Below are positions 23,893-32,433 of a DNA stretch of 64,000 nucleotides, piece by piece; within the stretch, counting starts at the first letter, position 1; each line of letters begins with the position of its first letter. Both the position numbers and the translations under genes were made by a program. A model generated the notes under the pieces. That model ran no database searches. It was not told where the DNA came from and saw nothing but the letters and a program-made list of their open reading frames with translations. Source of the stretch: DYQY01 sp964643725 (GTDB taxonomy: Bacteria > Margulisbacteria > Riflemargulisbacteria > GWF2-35-9 > DYQY01); NCBI GenBank assembly GCA_964643725.1, contig CAZXTL010000004.1:1-64000 (forward strand). The letters are read 5' to 3'.

Positions 23893-24858
23893 ATGAAAAA
23901 CAAGATTATTGCAACATTACAATTAGTATCTATTGAGCCAGAAAGTAAAATTTTAGTAAGAAGAATATATCCGAATCAATCTAGTCCTATCGGAGAATTA
24001 AATGTAAGTGAAGTGCCTCAGACTGCAAGGAAATATTTATACAGGACATTTGATGACAAAATAATTGAAACAGGACTTTATGCACAGCAGGTGAAAAGTT
24101 GGCATGATAGGCCAAGTATAGAAATATCAACGCAGATAGGTTGCCCTATAAGATGTATTATGTGTGCTTCTGGTGAGATACGGTTTGTGCGTAATCTAAC
24201 AGATTTAGAAATGGTCTCTCAAGTGTTAATGACAAAGGAATTAGCTGGAATAACTCATAACAATATAGCTGTTTCTGCTATGGGAACTGGTGAAACAAGC
24301 CTAAATTTTGTTAATTTGAGTAAAGCATTTCAAGTGATAACTAAAATGTTTCCTGGTACTGAGTATAGAGTAGCTACAATGGGTGCCAATTTGAGTGCAT
24401 TTGATTATTGGGCTAAACATATGCCAGATCCTTTTCAACTTGTTCCCTCATTGCATTCAGCTACTCAAGCATCGAGAAAGAGAATAATCCCAGGCTCAAC
24501 AGATATTAATGCATTTATATCTGCTATAGCAAAATTTCATAATGAAAGACCAGATTCACGTGTACTTATAAAATATGTAATGATGCAAGGGATAAATGAT
24601 GCTGACCAAGATGTTGATTCACTCAGAAGATTGTTGGACCCTGTAAAGGATTTTGCTTGTCTGCAGTTTTGCATATTGAATTCAACACCTTTTTCTCAGG
24701 CTAATGCTTTAAACGCTACTAATGATGAAAAAATTAATGAATGGATGTGTAAATTACAACCAGATTTTTCAAAGAATATGCTTTCTTTAAAATTTATTGA
24801 TGCACAAAACATAGCTTGTGGGCAAACAACTTCTAGGTTCTTAAGTTCTTATAGGTAA
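23893..24858 (+). CDS. Tagged RlmN/Cfr-like radical SAM methylsynthase
   Basis: 321 residues starting MKNKIIATL (shared tag). It follows RlmN/Cfr from about residue 55: IIETGLY, QIGCPIRCIMCASG (CX3CX2C at C84-C88-C91), RNLTDLEMVSQV, MGTGE, PSLHSAT, IPGSTDINAF, IKYVMMQGIND and near the end IACGQT with C309. In RlmN, C355 of ACGQL carries the methyl group, so C309 is the equivalent. The second catalytic Cys (C118 of E. coli RlmN, seven residues before the cluster) is E77 here. The N-terminal accessory domain of RlmN is also missing. It is therefore probably not a housekeeping rRNA enzyme. Confidence 0.8.
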   Translation: MKNKIIATLQLVSIEPESKILVRRIYPNQSSPIGELNVSEVPQTARKYLYRTFDDKIIETGLYAQQVKSWHDRPSIEISTQIGCPIRCIMCASGEIRFVRNLTDLEMVSQVLMTKELAGITHNNIAVSAMGTGETSLNFVNLSKAFQVITKMFPGTEYRVATMGANLSAFDYWAKHMPDPFQLVPSLHSATQASRKRIIPGSTDINAFISAIAKFHNERPDSRVLIKYVMMQGINDADQDVDSLRRLLDPVKDFACLQFCILNSTPFSQANALNATNDEKINEWMCKLQPDFSKNMLSLKFIDAQNIACGQTTSRFLSSYR

Positions 24859-24870
24859 TAATAGTAGTTT

Positions 24871-24923
24871 TAAATAATAATTGCAGTGATTGTTACTAAT
24901 ACAGTTAGTGCAATTATTATTTA
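24871..24923. terminator. 15-bp perfect inverted repeat between radical SAM run and HD gene
   Basis: TAAATAATAATTGCA (24871-24885) and TGCAATTATTATTTA (24909-24923) are exact inverted copies with a 23-nt loop. It follows the RlmN-like gene by 12 bp and may end that transcript. Its right arm overlaps the upstream block of promoter element B (from 24911). Confidence 0.5.
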
Positions 24924-24939
24924 GTTTTAACGATATATT
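24911..24939 (+). promoter_or_regulatory. Shared regulon promoter element, copy B
   Basis: CAATTATT (24911-24918) and CGATATATT (24931-24939), pitch 20 nt. The ATG of the HD gene follows only 3 nt after the block, so the transcript would be leaderless or nearly so. Confidence 0.55.
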
Positions 24940-24942
24940 AAT

Positions 24943-25764
24943 ATGAATAATAAAATTGTTTCTACTGGTATGCCAATAAAAGAATTCATAAATGAACTTC
25001 CAATTAGGTTAAGCGATAAATTATTATTACCACAACTTTGGGATTACCAAGTTGCGGTTATCCAGCCATTTAATCCAACAGTAATTGTTGATGGTAGGAT
25101 GAAGAGATTAGCTGAATTAACTGAGCCTTTATCTGTTCATACGTTAAAAGACTTAATAGGTGTGGTTGCTATGTTAAACAACAGTACAGATGACCTGTTT
25201 AGGGTTCTACCAGACAAGTCATTATTTACTGATACTCTAAAAGAAGTGGCAATAAATGTTTCTAAAGAACTGGGTTTAGAAGAAATATCTAAGAATCAGC
25301 AAGAGTTACTTAGATTATATTATATCTTTGTTTTTTATCATGATATAGGCAAATCAAATGCAAGCAGAGTTGAACATGAAAGAATAGGTAAAGAAAAGTT
25401 TGAGGAAATTGTATTGCCATTGTCATCTAAAGAACGAGCAATTGTGTCTTGGTTTATTGAATTTCATGGGGAATATGCAAAATTAGCAAAGGCAAGAAGA
25501 GAGGGCCAGCCAACAATTACACATGAAATATTACTTGAGGTGTTGAATAAAATGAATAATAAGTTGAATGCTTTGGGAAATGATGTAATTACATCTGAAA
25601 GAGTAAGTATGTTGAAATTAATGGCATTATTCAATTTCATTGAGGGGATACAGTCAGATCAGTTTAGCTGCAATATGCTTGTTGAAGGGAAGGAGTATCA
25701 TACAGGGACCAATGTCTCTGATGTTTTGTATTATTACAATATGTTACTTTTAAAGAATAGTTAA
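24943..25764 (+). CDS. Tagged HD-domain phosphohydrolase
   Basis: 273 residues starting MNNKIVSTG (shared tag). An HD domain covers about 60-235: the metal-binding HD is H133-D134 in FYHDIGKSN, with H145 in VEHERIG and a further candidate H66. Such proteins are phosphohydrolases of nucleotides or second messengers. The central region EILLEVLNKMNNKLNAL is helical. There is no Shine-Dalgarno, and the -10-like block of element B ends 3 nt before the ATG, which suggests a leaderless mRNA. It converges with the minus-strand DUF218-like gene, 6 bp apart. Confidence 0.75.
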   Translation: MNNKIVSTGMPIKEFINELPIRLSDKLLLPQLWDYQVAVIQPFNPTVIVDGRMKRLAELTEPLSVHTLKDLIGVVAMLNNSTDDLFRVLPDKSLFTDTLKEVAINVSKELGLEEISKNQQELLRLYYIFVFYHDIGKSNASRVEHERIGKEKFEEIVLPLSSKERAIVSWFIEFHGEYAKLAKARREGQPTITHEILLEVLNKMNNKLNALGNDVITSERVSMLKLMALFNFIEGIQSDQFSCNMLVEGKEYHTGTNVSDVLYYYNMLLLKNS

Positions 25765-25770
25765 AAGTTG

Positions 25771-26607
25771 TTATTTCAAATATGGTTCTTCTAGTTTCGA
25801 GAAAGTATCTCTAAAAAATTGTACACTTTGATTACAAAACTCTAGAAAATCAGATTTTGGTTCAAGATTAGAAAGTGTCTTAAATATGGTCTTCGCTAAA
25901 AGTTGTATGTTCTCTGGGATTTCAGTTTTAGCAACAAATGGGTTTGTTTGATTCATATAAGTTACCGTTGTCATAAGTTCTCTTAATGCGTAAATTAAGT
26001 GGAAATATACATCATCTTTATTCATTTTATTTGGATTAATTTGTTTTGAAGGGATGCTGATAACATAGTCCCAAACACCTTGATATTGTTTTTTGAAAGT
26101 TAGAATTGCTCTTAATTGAGCAGCTTTGCTTTGAATAAGAATAACTTTAGCTGGTTTTTTAGGAATTAAATTCATATTTCTAAGTAACTCATAACTTTTT
26201 GTTATATTGTGACCTGAATTTACTGCAGTAGTTTCAATTAAAAGGTTAGCATTGGGAATTTGTTTTTTAGCATAGTCATAAAATGCTTCTGCTTCTGATG
26301 GTTTCAAGATAGCGCCTGGTATTGTGCTATGACCACCCAGTCCAGAAAATATTATTGGTATATTTGGGTTCCCTTTTTGCATGTAATTAGTATAAATATC
26401 TACGGCTTCTTGTGGAGATTGCAAATCATTACTTCCACAAACTATAATGAAATTTGCATCAAATATATTATTTTCATGAATATCTTTAACTTCTCCGTTA
26501 TTAAAATAGATTTGTTTTGGAGCGAGAACATTCCATAGTGTTTCTAGAGCAGAAATTTGTGCAGTTAATGTAATGTAGTTACTAATGGATACTAGTTTAT
26601 ATTTCAT
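25771..26607 (-). CDS. Tagged DUF218/YdcF-like protein
   Basis: 278 residues starting MKYKLVSIS (shared tag). Residues about 50-190 match the DUF218 (YdcF/SanA/ElyC) fold: FIIVCGSNDLQSPQEAVDIY, IIFSGLGGHST, the SEAEAFYDYAKKQIPNANLL helix and IETTAVNSGHNITKSYELL, which parallels the family's E-x-x-S-x-N-T-x-E-N. YdcF binds SAM in E. coli, and other members act on envelope carriers. The membrane anchor of ElyC/SanA is absent. It is 6 bp downstream of the methyltransferase on the same strand, so the two form an operon driven by element E. Confidence 0.7.
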   Translation of the reverse strand: MKYKLVSISNYITLTAQISALETLWNVLAPKQIYFNNGEVKDIHENNIFDANFIIVCGSNDLQSPQEAVDIYTNYMQKGNPNIPIIFSGLGGHSTIPGAILKPSEAEAFYDYAKKQIPNANLLIETTAVNSGHNITKSYELLRNMNLIPKKPAKVILIQSKAAQLRAILTFKKQYQGVWDYVISIPSKQINPNKMNKDDVYFHLIYALRELMTTVTYMNQTNPFVAKTEIPENIQLLAKTIFKTLSNLEPKSDFLEFCNQSVQFFRDTFSKLEEPYLK

Positions 26608-26613
26608 TTGATA

Positions 26614-27432
26614 CTATTGATTGTTTATAATAGAAGCATAGTGATTAGCAACAACAGAATTGACTCTTTTCTCTGCTTCTTTAGGGTCGCCAGTAATTTT
26701 TTTGATGGAAACAATAGGACCACTTTTTTCTTGTTTTAAAATTTCTTTGATTTCGAGTCCATGTTGAAGTAATACTTCGGCAAAACCTTTGGCTGATGGC
26801 ACAAATAGATGTTCCCAAAAGTGGTCTTGCCAATATGCTTCTTCTCCTATTATGTGCGTAAACTCATCATCATTAAAAAAAGTTTTCATATATAGAGTTG
26901 TTTTTTCATTCATAAGTTCAAAAAGGTTATTTAACATTGAATCTAAGTCTTCAGGTAAAAGATGCTCTAATACATCCATTAAACTGATGTATTGATAATT
27001 ATTATTTGGAACATCTTTAATGCTTCCAACTATTATTTCGCCTTGGGTTAGTCCATCACTCCAAGCATTAGCTACCGCATCTTTTGCTGGTTCAATACCT
27101 AAAACCTTAATTCCCAACTCTTTCATTACTTTTAAAAAATAACCGTTGCCTGCTCCTATATCTAGCAAAAGACCTTCTGGTTTGAAATAAATACTTGTTT
27201 TAATAGTTTCTGCTTGATTTTGAGATCTTTGTCGTGATCCTTGGTTTGTAAAGTATTCATTTGAATAAAACGAATTAAGTTCAGTGTGTGTTGGTTGTGG
27301 GGACACAAATGCAATACCTGAAGTATCTTTATATATCTGATAATTTCTCCCTCTACTAAAACAATTAGCAACAAAAGTAGCTGGTTTACCAGTGTATGGA
27401 TTATCTTTTAAAGAAATTATTTTATATTGCAT
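26614..27432 (-). CDS. Tagged SAM-dependent methyltransferase
   Basis: 272 residues from ATG 27432 (MQYKIISLK, shared tag), with AAAGGAG ahead (27439-27445). The frame extends further upstream, but the tag and the ribosome-binding site decide this start. It has the class I methyltransferase core: LLLDIGAGNGYFL (motif I, about 92-104), LGIEPAKDA (motif II), ISLMDVLEHLLPEDL (motif IV) and then LYMKTFF. Ahead of it, TSGIAFVSPQP with YSNEYFTNQ resembles the 'methyltransferase 23' type often found in sugar or polyketide pathways. The substrate is unknown. Confidence 0.8.
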   Translation of the reverse strand: MQYKIISLKDNPYTGKPATFVANCFSRGRNYQIYKDTSGIAFVSPQPTHTELNSFYSNEYFTNQGSRQRSQNQAETIKTSIYFKPEGLLLDIGAGNGYFLKVMKELGIKVLGIEPAKDAVANAWSDGLTQGEIIVGSIKDVPNNNYQYISLMDVLEHLLPEDLDSMLNNLFELMNEKTTLYMKTFFNDDEFTHIIGEEAYWQDHFWEHLFVPSAKGFAEVLLQHGLEIKEILKQEKSGPIVSIKKITGDPKEAEKRVNSVVANHYASIINNQ

Positions 27433-27447
27433 TAAAACTCCTTTATA

Positions 27448-27476
27448 AATATATCGCAAAAAATGTATAAATATTT
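27448..27476 (-). promoter_or_regulatory. Shared regulon promoter element, copy E
   Basis: Minus strand: AAATATTT and CGATATATT, pitch 20 nt, 15 nt before the methyltransferase ATG. It diverges from copy C. Confidence 0.55.
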
Positions 27477-27540
27477 CACTATTTTATATTCGGATAATTT
27501 GTATTTAACTAATTTATTTATATATTATTAACTTTCGATG

Positions 27541-27569
27541 AGATTAATTAAGTAACCGTTCGATATATA
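27541..27569 (+). promoter_or_regulatory. Shared regulon promoter element, copy C
   Basis: AGATTAAT (27541-27548) and CGATATATA (27561-27569), pitch 20 nt, ahead of the cobalamin-type radical SAM gene (TTG 27602, with GGGAGTGA between). The last base of the block differs from the other eight copies. Confidence 0.55.
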
Positions 27570-27601
27570 TGATGAGTATACACGTAATATGGGAGTGAAT
27601 A

Positions 27602-29575
27602 TTGAAGTTTAAACTTGTAGCAATAGATAGTAAAACTGAAATTAATGAATTAAATCAATTTTTACATTCTATTCCGGGATGGACTATTTTAGAAAGATAT
27701 AATGATGGTTGGCGATTAAGGAGTAATTGTCTAAATCTTTCAAATGGTAGCAGACTGATGTCTGAACTTATAGACTTTCTTGTTAAATCAAATGGACTAA
27801 CGGAAGAATCATTAGCAATCAATTTTGCTAATTTAAATGATATTTCCGGCATTGATGATGTAACATCAATGAACGGGTTAGTAGTTTCTAAGAAAATCTT
27901 AAAAGTACTTTTTTTATCAAATGTTGGGTCAGAGAATGGCTTACCAATGTTAAAGGTAGCTCCAAATCTTGGGTCACAAAGACTTGCTCAACATTTACGA
28001 ATCAGTTTGCCGTGTGATGCTGTAGTTTATGATGCAAATTTAGATAGGTACATAATCGGTGCCAATAAAGAAATATTTGGTGCTAAATGGGATATTGTGG
28101 CTCATGGATATATGGACCACGTCATACATAATGATATACAAGTGTTAAATATTTTATATAGAAAAAATCCTAATGCTCTATTTGTAGCAGGTGGGCCTGA
28201 GATATCAAGAAACTCTATTCAAGCAAATACTATTGTTTTTAAATCTATTCCATATGACATTGGAGTTCTAGGTTCATCATTTGAAGTTATGCGATCTTTA
28301 GCAAATACAATGATAGAAAACTATGAAGAACCTAAAGATAAATTATTGGTAAGTATGAAAAATGCCAGTAATACTTTTGTTCTTTCAGATGGGAATTTAG
28401 AGTTTGGAAATAAAACAAATGATCGTACATCTTTCGATGAAAACTTGTTATCGAGGGCTTATGAACCGATCTTAGGTAGAGATATATTTCATAGAATAAC
28501 ATATAGTGAGATGAATACAGCTATAAATATGGGAGGAACTCCCTTAGATAATATTGGAAGAAATGCACTTAAAGTTTTGATATCAAATAAGTGTACTGCT
28601 AGATGTATATTTTGTGGAAGTAGAAACTTTATAACAGATGAATTTTCTGTAAGGGGTGCTTTTCAGTTTATACGTGAAGAATTAGCAAGTGGGCGAAAGT
28701 ATGATTCTATTTCTTTTCGTGATAATGATTTATTTAATACACCCAAAAAAGCATTGGATGTTTTGGATGGGATGGATAAGTTATGGTCGGAGACTGGTTT
28801 AATCCTTCCTATTAAAGCTCAAGCAAAAGTAAGATCTATTCTAGATTTAATGAAGATAGATAAAGGGATATTGCAAACTTTTAATAGGTTAGGATTTAGA
28901 ATTATATCTTTTGGTATTGAAAGTTTTTATGCGCCAACATTAGATTTTTTTGGTGGAAAAACAACAGTTGAAGAAAATCATGAGGCTATTAATGCATTAT
29001 CTGATGCTGGCATTAGGGTGGGGATGTTTATGATTCTTGCTTCACCAGTAGACACAATTGATAGCATAATTTTTTCTGTTAAAGAAACAATAAAGTATTT
29101 GAAAACTAAAAATGTTTTTGTTCAAGTAGCTTCTAAAATTAATCTAGCAAGTTCCTCCTTATTAGAAACTAACGAAAGATTAAGGTCACAGATAAGAGAG
29201 AATCATTATGGTTTTTTGAATGAAAATTTACGATATCCATTTTTGAAAAATCCGTTAATAAGGGAAGCTACAATTGGATTGAATCCAAAAGTCTCAGACT
29301 TATTTAGCAAGATACAAGGTGGAAGTTTGATAAGAGTACTTCCGGATTCTTTATATTATAAAACGTATGATGAATTAAAAGATAAATATGGATTAGGTTT
29401 GATTAATCAGTTCTCTGTGAATTTATCTGCAATAGTGTATTTAATTACATTTGTTAAAGGTGTTGCAGAATATTATCCAGAGTATTTGTCTGTATCTAAT
29501 TCTGATTCAATGTTGGTTGATTTGTATGATGTTTTCGACAAGATGTTTATTGCAGAGCATGCTAATCATGATTAG
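27602..29575 (+). CDS. Tagged B12-binding-type radical SAM protein
   Basis: 657 residues starting MKFKLVAID (shared tag). The N-terminal half (about 100-290) looks like a cobalamin-binding domain: KVLFLSNVGSENGLPM, DAVVYDANL, DIVAHGYMDHV, NALFVAGGPEISRN and IGVLGSSFEVM. The radical SAM motif is C331-C335-C338 (NKCTARCIFCGS), followed by FRDNDLFN, ISFGIESFYAP and MFMILASPVDT, as in cobalamin-dependent radical SAM enzymes. These methylate unactivated carbons or build rings. The start is TTG with GGGAGTGA upstream. It overlaps the next gene by 8 nt. Confidence 0.8.
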   Translation: MKFKLVAIDSKTEINELNQFLHSIPGWTILERYNDGWRLRSNCLNLSNGSRLMSELIDFLVKSNGLTEESLAINFANLNDISGIDDVTSMNGLVVSKKILKVLFLSNVGSENGLPMLKVAPNLGSQRLAQHLRISLPCDAVVYDANLDRYIIGANKEIFGAKWDIVAHGYMDHVIHNDIQVLNILYRKNPNALFVAGGPEISRNSIQANTIVFKSIPYDIGVLGSSFEVMRSLANTMIENYEEPKDKLLVSMKNASNTFVLSDGNLEFGNKTNDRTSFDENLLSRAYEPILGRDIFHRITYSEMNTAINMGGTPLDNIGRNALKVLISNKCTARCIFCGSRNFITDEFSVRGAFQFIREELASGRKYDSISFRDNDLFNTPKKALDVLDGMDKLWSETGLILPIKAQAKVRSILDLMKIDKGILQTFNRLGFRIISFGIESFYAPTLDFFGGKTTVEENHEAINALSDAGIRVGMFMILASPVDTIDSIIFSVKETIKYLKTKNVFVQVASKINLASSSLLETNERLRSQIRENHYGFLNENLRYPFLKNPLIREATIGLNPKVSDLFSKIQGGSLIRVLPDSLYYKTYDELKDKYGLGLINQFSVNLSAIVYLITFVKGVAEYYPEYLSVSNSDSMLVDLYDVFDKMFIAEHANHD

Positions 29576-30521
29576 AAATAAAGTTATTAGTTTGAATGTG
29601 TATTCATTTAATCTAGATGCATATATTGCAAAAACACACGGCCCTATTTTTATGAAGAATATTAAAGATTCTAAAGTAGTTCTGCTTTATCTTCCATTGA
29701 AGGAGATAGCTGAACTTAGAAGAAGTTTAATAACTATTAATAGATGTGTTTTATATGATGAAGGTGCTAATACGTTTTATATTGTCGGAGCAAAGTATCC
29801 TAATCATAAAGAGAAATATTTAAATATACTTAGACATTTTGGGGTGACAAATATTGAGGAACAAGGCGATAAGAATATAGTATTTAACGAATTGAGGGGA
29901 TTAGCAAAAGTTATTGCAAATCTTGCCCCAAAAACAATTAGTTTTTCTTTTTTAAATAATCTAACTGAAGCTACTAGATTAACTTCGCATTTATTTATTA
30001 ATGAGTTAAAGGGTTTTCCAGTTGGTCTATCTCAAAGGAATAATAATGTATTTTTAGATATTTCAAGTGTTTATGGTTCAACAATTAATTGTTTTTTAAT
30101 GGAGTTATTAAAAGAACATTCGCCAGAGAGGATTGTATATTATGGTCTTGCCGGTGGATTATCGTCTGCTTCATTATATACAGCGTTTGATGTTGGGATA
30201 GGCAGGGGAATTAATAATGAAGAAGTAGTAAGGGATAATAAGGGAGCTACTTGTATGAGTGTTAATTCTGTTTTTGATGAGACAGATGACAATGTTAGGA
30301 AATGGTCTAAAGAAGGTGTGACATTAGTTGAACAGGAAATATTTCATCTATTTTCTGCAATTAGAGATAGTAATTATAACGGTAAGGTTAATGCTTCAGT
30401 TGTTGTCTCAGATGTTTTTGGAGGAAGAGACATATCAAGATTAAATCAAGATAAGGTTAATGCAACGGTTAATAAGGGGTTTCTCAACATATTTCGCAAT
30501 ATCGATGGATTTTCTGAGTAA
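29568..30521 (+). CDS. Tagged nucleoside-phosphorylase-like protein
   Basis: 317 residues from ATG 29568, MIRNKVISLN, which fits the tag if one residue is inserted. The in-frame ATG at 29559 is an alternative. The C-terminal 130 residues resemble the PNP/UDP phosphorylase family: RIVYYGLAGGLSSASLY (phosphate-loop-like G-x-A-G-G), the DVGIGRGI piece, VTLVEQEIFHLFSAI, where the family has VDMExAAL, and ASVVVSDVFGG, where it has SD. The N-terminal half is not recognised. It could cleave or recognise a nucleoside (for example 5'-deoxyadenosine or MTA, the by-products of radical SAM chemistry), but this is inference. It is translationally coupled to the B12-type protein. Confidence 0.55.
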   Translation: MIRNKVISLNVYSFNLDAYIAKTHGPIFMKNIKDSKVVLLYLPLKEIAELRRSLITINRCVLYDEGANTFYIVGAKYPNHKEKYLNILRHFGVTNIEEQGDKNIVFNELRGLAKVIANLAPKTISFSFLNNLTEATRLTSHLFINELKGFPVGLSQRNNNVFLDISSVYGSTINCFLMELLKEHSPERIVYYGLAGGLSSASLYTAFDVGIGRGINNEEVVRDNKGATCMSVNSVFDETDDNVRKWSKEGVTLVEQEIFHLFSAIRDSNYNGKVNASVVVSDVFGGRDISRLNQDKVNATVNKGFLNIFRNIDGFSE

Positions 30522-30535
30522 CTACTCGATATATT
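30507..30535 (+). promoter_or_regulatory. Shared regulon promoter element, copy D
   Basis: GGATTTTC (30507-30514) and CGATATATT (30527-30535), pitch 20 nt, sharing TAACTAC in the spacer with copy G. The upstream block overlaps the 3' end of the previous gene. The GH8-like gene starts at 30562, with AGGAG at 30551-30555. Confidence 0.65.
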
Positions 30536-30561
30536 ACAGGAATACAATATAGGAGTAGATA

Positions 30562-32409
30562 ATGGCAGAAAGTATTAATCAAAAAATGAATGCAACATTA
30601 ACACCATACACAAGCATAGTAAAAGGTGTTAAGAATAAAGAAATTAAAGCAGTTGGGACTGATCTTGCAACAATAGATAGAACAGTATCCAGTATTGCAA
30701 CTAATAGTGTTTCCTATAATATTTTGGAGCTAAATCCATCATTATTAGAATTAGTTGATCTTTTCCAAGATAGGTCAAAGTTAGAAGACTATACGGAGCC
30801 AACATCTAAAATGTATACAACAATCGATGGTCTTAAGATGGTTAAGTATGAAGATAGCGAGACAATACATACAGAAGGAAATGCTTATGCAATGTATCTG
30901 TTGTCTACATTAACAGATAGGACTTTATCAGAGGTTGATTATAAGGCAGTTGAGTCTTCGCAGAAATTATTCGATGAACTATATTTAAATGGTAAAAAAT
31001 ATTTTGGGAGTTTGAATAATACATCTCTTATGCCTTGGGTTAAAGGTAGTAAAGATACTGCGACCGATGCAGAAGTTTATAGGTTGATGTCCTTGGTAAT
31101 GGCGCAAAAAAACATAAACAAAGGACTGTGGTCTGCAGGTAAGGTTGATTATAAAGAAGAAATACAAAAGTTATCTAAGGATATTCTTGATAATTCAGTG
31201 ATATATATCACTACCAAAGATGGCACTAAACTAGCAGTGCCAGTATCTGGAACTAATTTTAGTGTGCCAAATAAAAGTAATTTTGTTAAAGAAACTGATT
31301 CTGAATATATTTTTCATTATAATATTTCCTATTCATTTGCATATGTGGCTAATTTGTTGTCTACTGTTGATGAACGTTGGGCTTTGGTAAAGAATACTCA
31401 AAAAATGATAAATACGATTGTTTTACCTCAACATGGGCTGAGAGATTGGAATGCAGTAAAGATAAACAAATCTTCTGGAGAGATAATCTCAATACGTGAT
31501 GCTAGTGAGTGTTTCCCTGAAGCGCAAAAAAATACTTTAATAGATAAAAGTATAGAATGGCCAAGGTTTTTATTGGATCATGCATTTAATTATAGAGATT
31601 TTAAAGATAAAGATTCATTAGAGTTTTTAAAGATAGTTGGTGAAAGGTATAGATATAATCTAGGTTCTTTGCCTTATGGAGGGATTGTAAGTGGTTCAAG
31701 GAATGCAATAACAATAGCACAAAGCATGATTCCAACTTTATTAAATAATAAGTTAAGTTATGATAGTACCGTTGAATATAGAAATGAGGTTTTTCAATTC
31801 ACTGGTTATGATAGGTCTCTCCGATTACATACTTTTAATCAATTGATTGTCGCTATGACTATGAATGTTGTTGAGAGCATGGTTGCTGATGAATTTAAAA
31901 AGGATGTCATAGGGAGTGCAACGGAACATAAAGAGATGAATGAGTCTTTGATTATTACGTTCCCTCGACCTGATAGGATTTGGAATAAAAACATAGTTAC
32001 AAGATTTGATCGTGATGGGATTTTGGTTGTAGAAGGTAGGCAGTTTGCTGATAATGACTTTGAACAAGTGCTCTTTGGTTCAATTACTATTCCAGAAGGT
32101 TATACAAAGTTAGACGTAGAAGTGCTTGATATAGGAAGTAAAAGGATATGGGGAGATAAAGCTTTTTCTGTTTTCTTAAATGAAGAAGAATTTAAAAGGT
32201 ATGATTTAAATTCCTTGTATAAAATTGCTAAATTTCCTGCTCCTGAAGGTAGAGAGGTTGATGCTGAGAATAAGATGATTAAAGGTGGGATTAAGAAAGG
32301 CGACGTGTTTAGGTATGGCGTTAAACCAGGTCAGAACTATCAGTTGGGTATAATAACTTTTTGTAATCATGAAAATAATATGATTTTAAGGTTTAGTCTT
32401 AAAAAATAA
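30562..32409 (+). CDS. GH8-like glycoside hydrolase (BcsZ-like)
   Basis: 615 residues. Residues about 95-440 follow glycoside hydrolase family 8: TEGNAYAM with E105 in the place of the catalytic acid of SEGxxYGM, LMPWV and TATDAEVYRLMSLVMA (ATDAD block, D169), NISYSFAYVANLL (family NPSYF), GLRDWNAV (family GLxPDW) and the region around WPRFLLDHA. GH8 includes BcsZ, the cellulase of cellulose-synthase operons. The last 160 residues are beta-rich and may be an accessory module. No signal peptide is visible, although BcsZ is periplasmic. The shared tag is absent. It precedes the giant genes, one of which has GT2-like motifs, so a polysaccharide role is likely. Confidence 0.6.
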   Translation: MAESINQKMNATLTPYTSIVKGVKNKEIKAVGTDLATIDRTVSSIATNSVSYNILELNPSLLELVDLFQDRSKLEDYTEPTSKMYTTIDGLKMVKYEDSETIHTEGNAYAMYLLSTLTDRTLSEVDYKAVESSQKLFDELYLNGKKYFGSLNNTSLMPWVKGSKDTATDAEVYRLMSLVMAQKNINKGLWSAGKVDYKEEIQKLSKDILDNSVIYITTKDGTKLAVPVSGTNFSVPNKSNFVKETDSEYIFHYNISYSFAYVANLLSTVDERWALVKNTQKMINTIVLPQHGLRDWNAVKINKSSGEIISIRDASECFPEAQKNTLIDKSIEWPRFLLDHAFNYRDFKDKDSLEFLKIVGERYRYNLGSLPYGGIVSGSRNAITIAQSMIPTLLNNKLSYDSTVEYRNEVFQFTGYDRSLRLHTFNQLIVAMTMNVVESMVADEFKKDVIGSATEHKEMNESLIITFPRPDRIWNKNIVTRFDRDGILVVEGRQFADNDFEQVLFGSITIPEGYTKLDVEVLDIGSKRIWGDKAFSVFLNEEEFKRYDLNSLYKIAKFPAPEGREVDAENKMIKGGIKKGDVFRYGVKPGQNYQLGIITFCNHENNMILRFSLKK

Positions 32410-32433
32410 TGGGTATATCTCTTTAAGTAAGTG

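Noticed and set aside
27433..27459. Nine extra residues ahead of the methyltransferase
   Set aside because: This stretch contains its Shine-Dalgarno and part of promoter element E, so it cannot be coding.
29451..29567. 39-codon extension of the phosphorylase-like gene
   Set aside because: It lies inside the B12-type gene in another frame. The tag-like start at 29568 fits the overlap of coupled genes.
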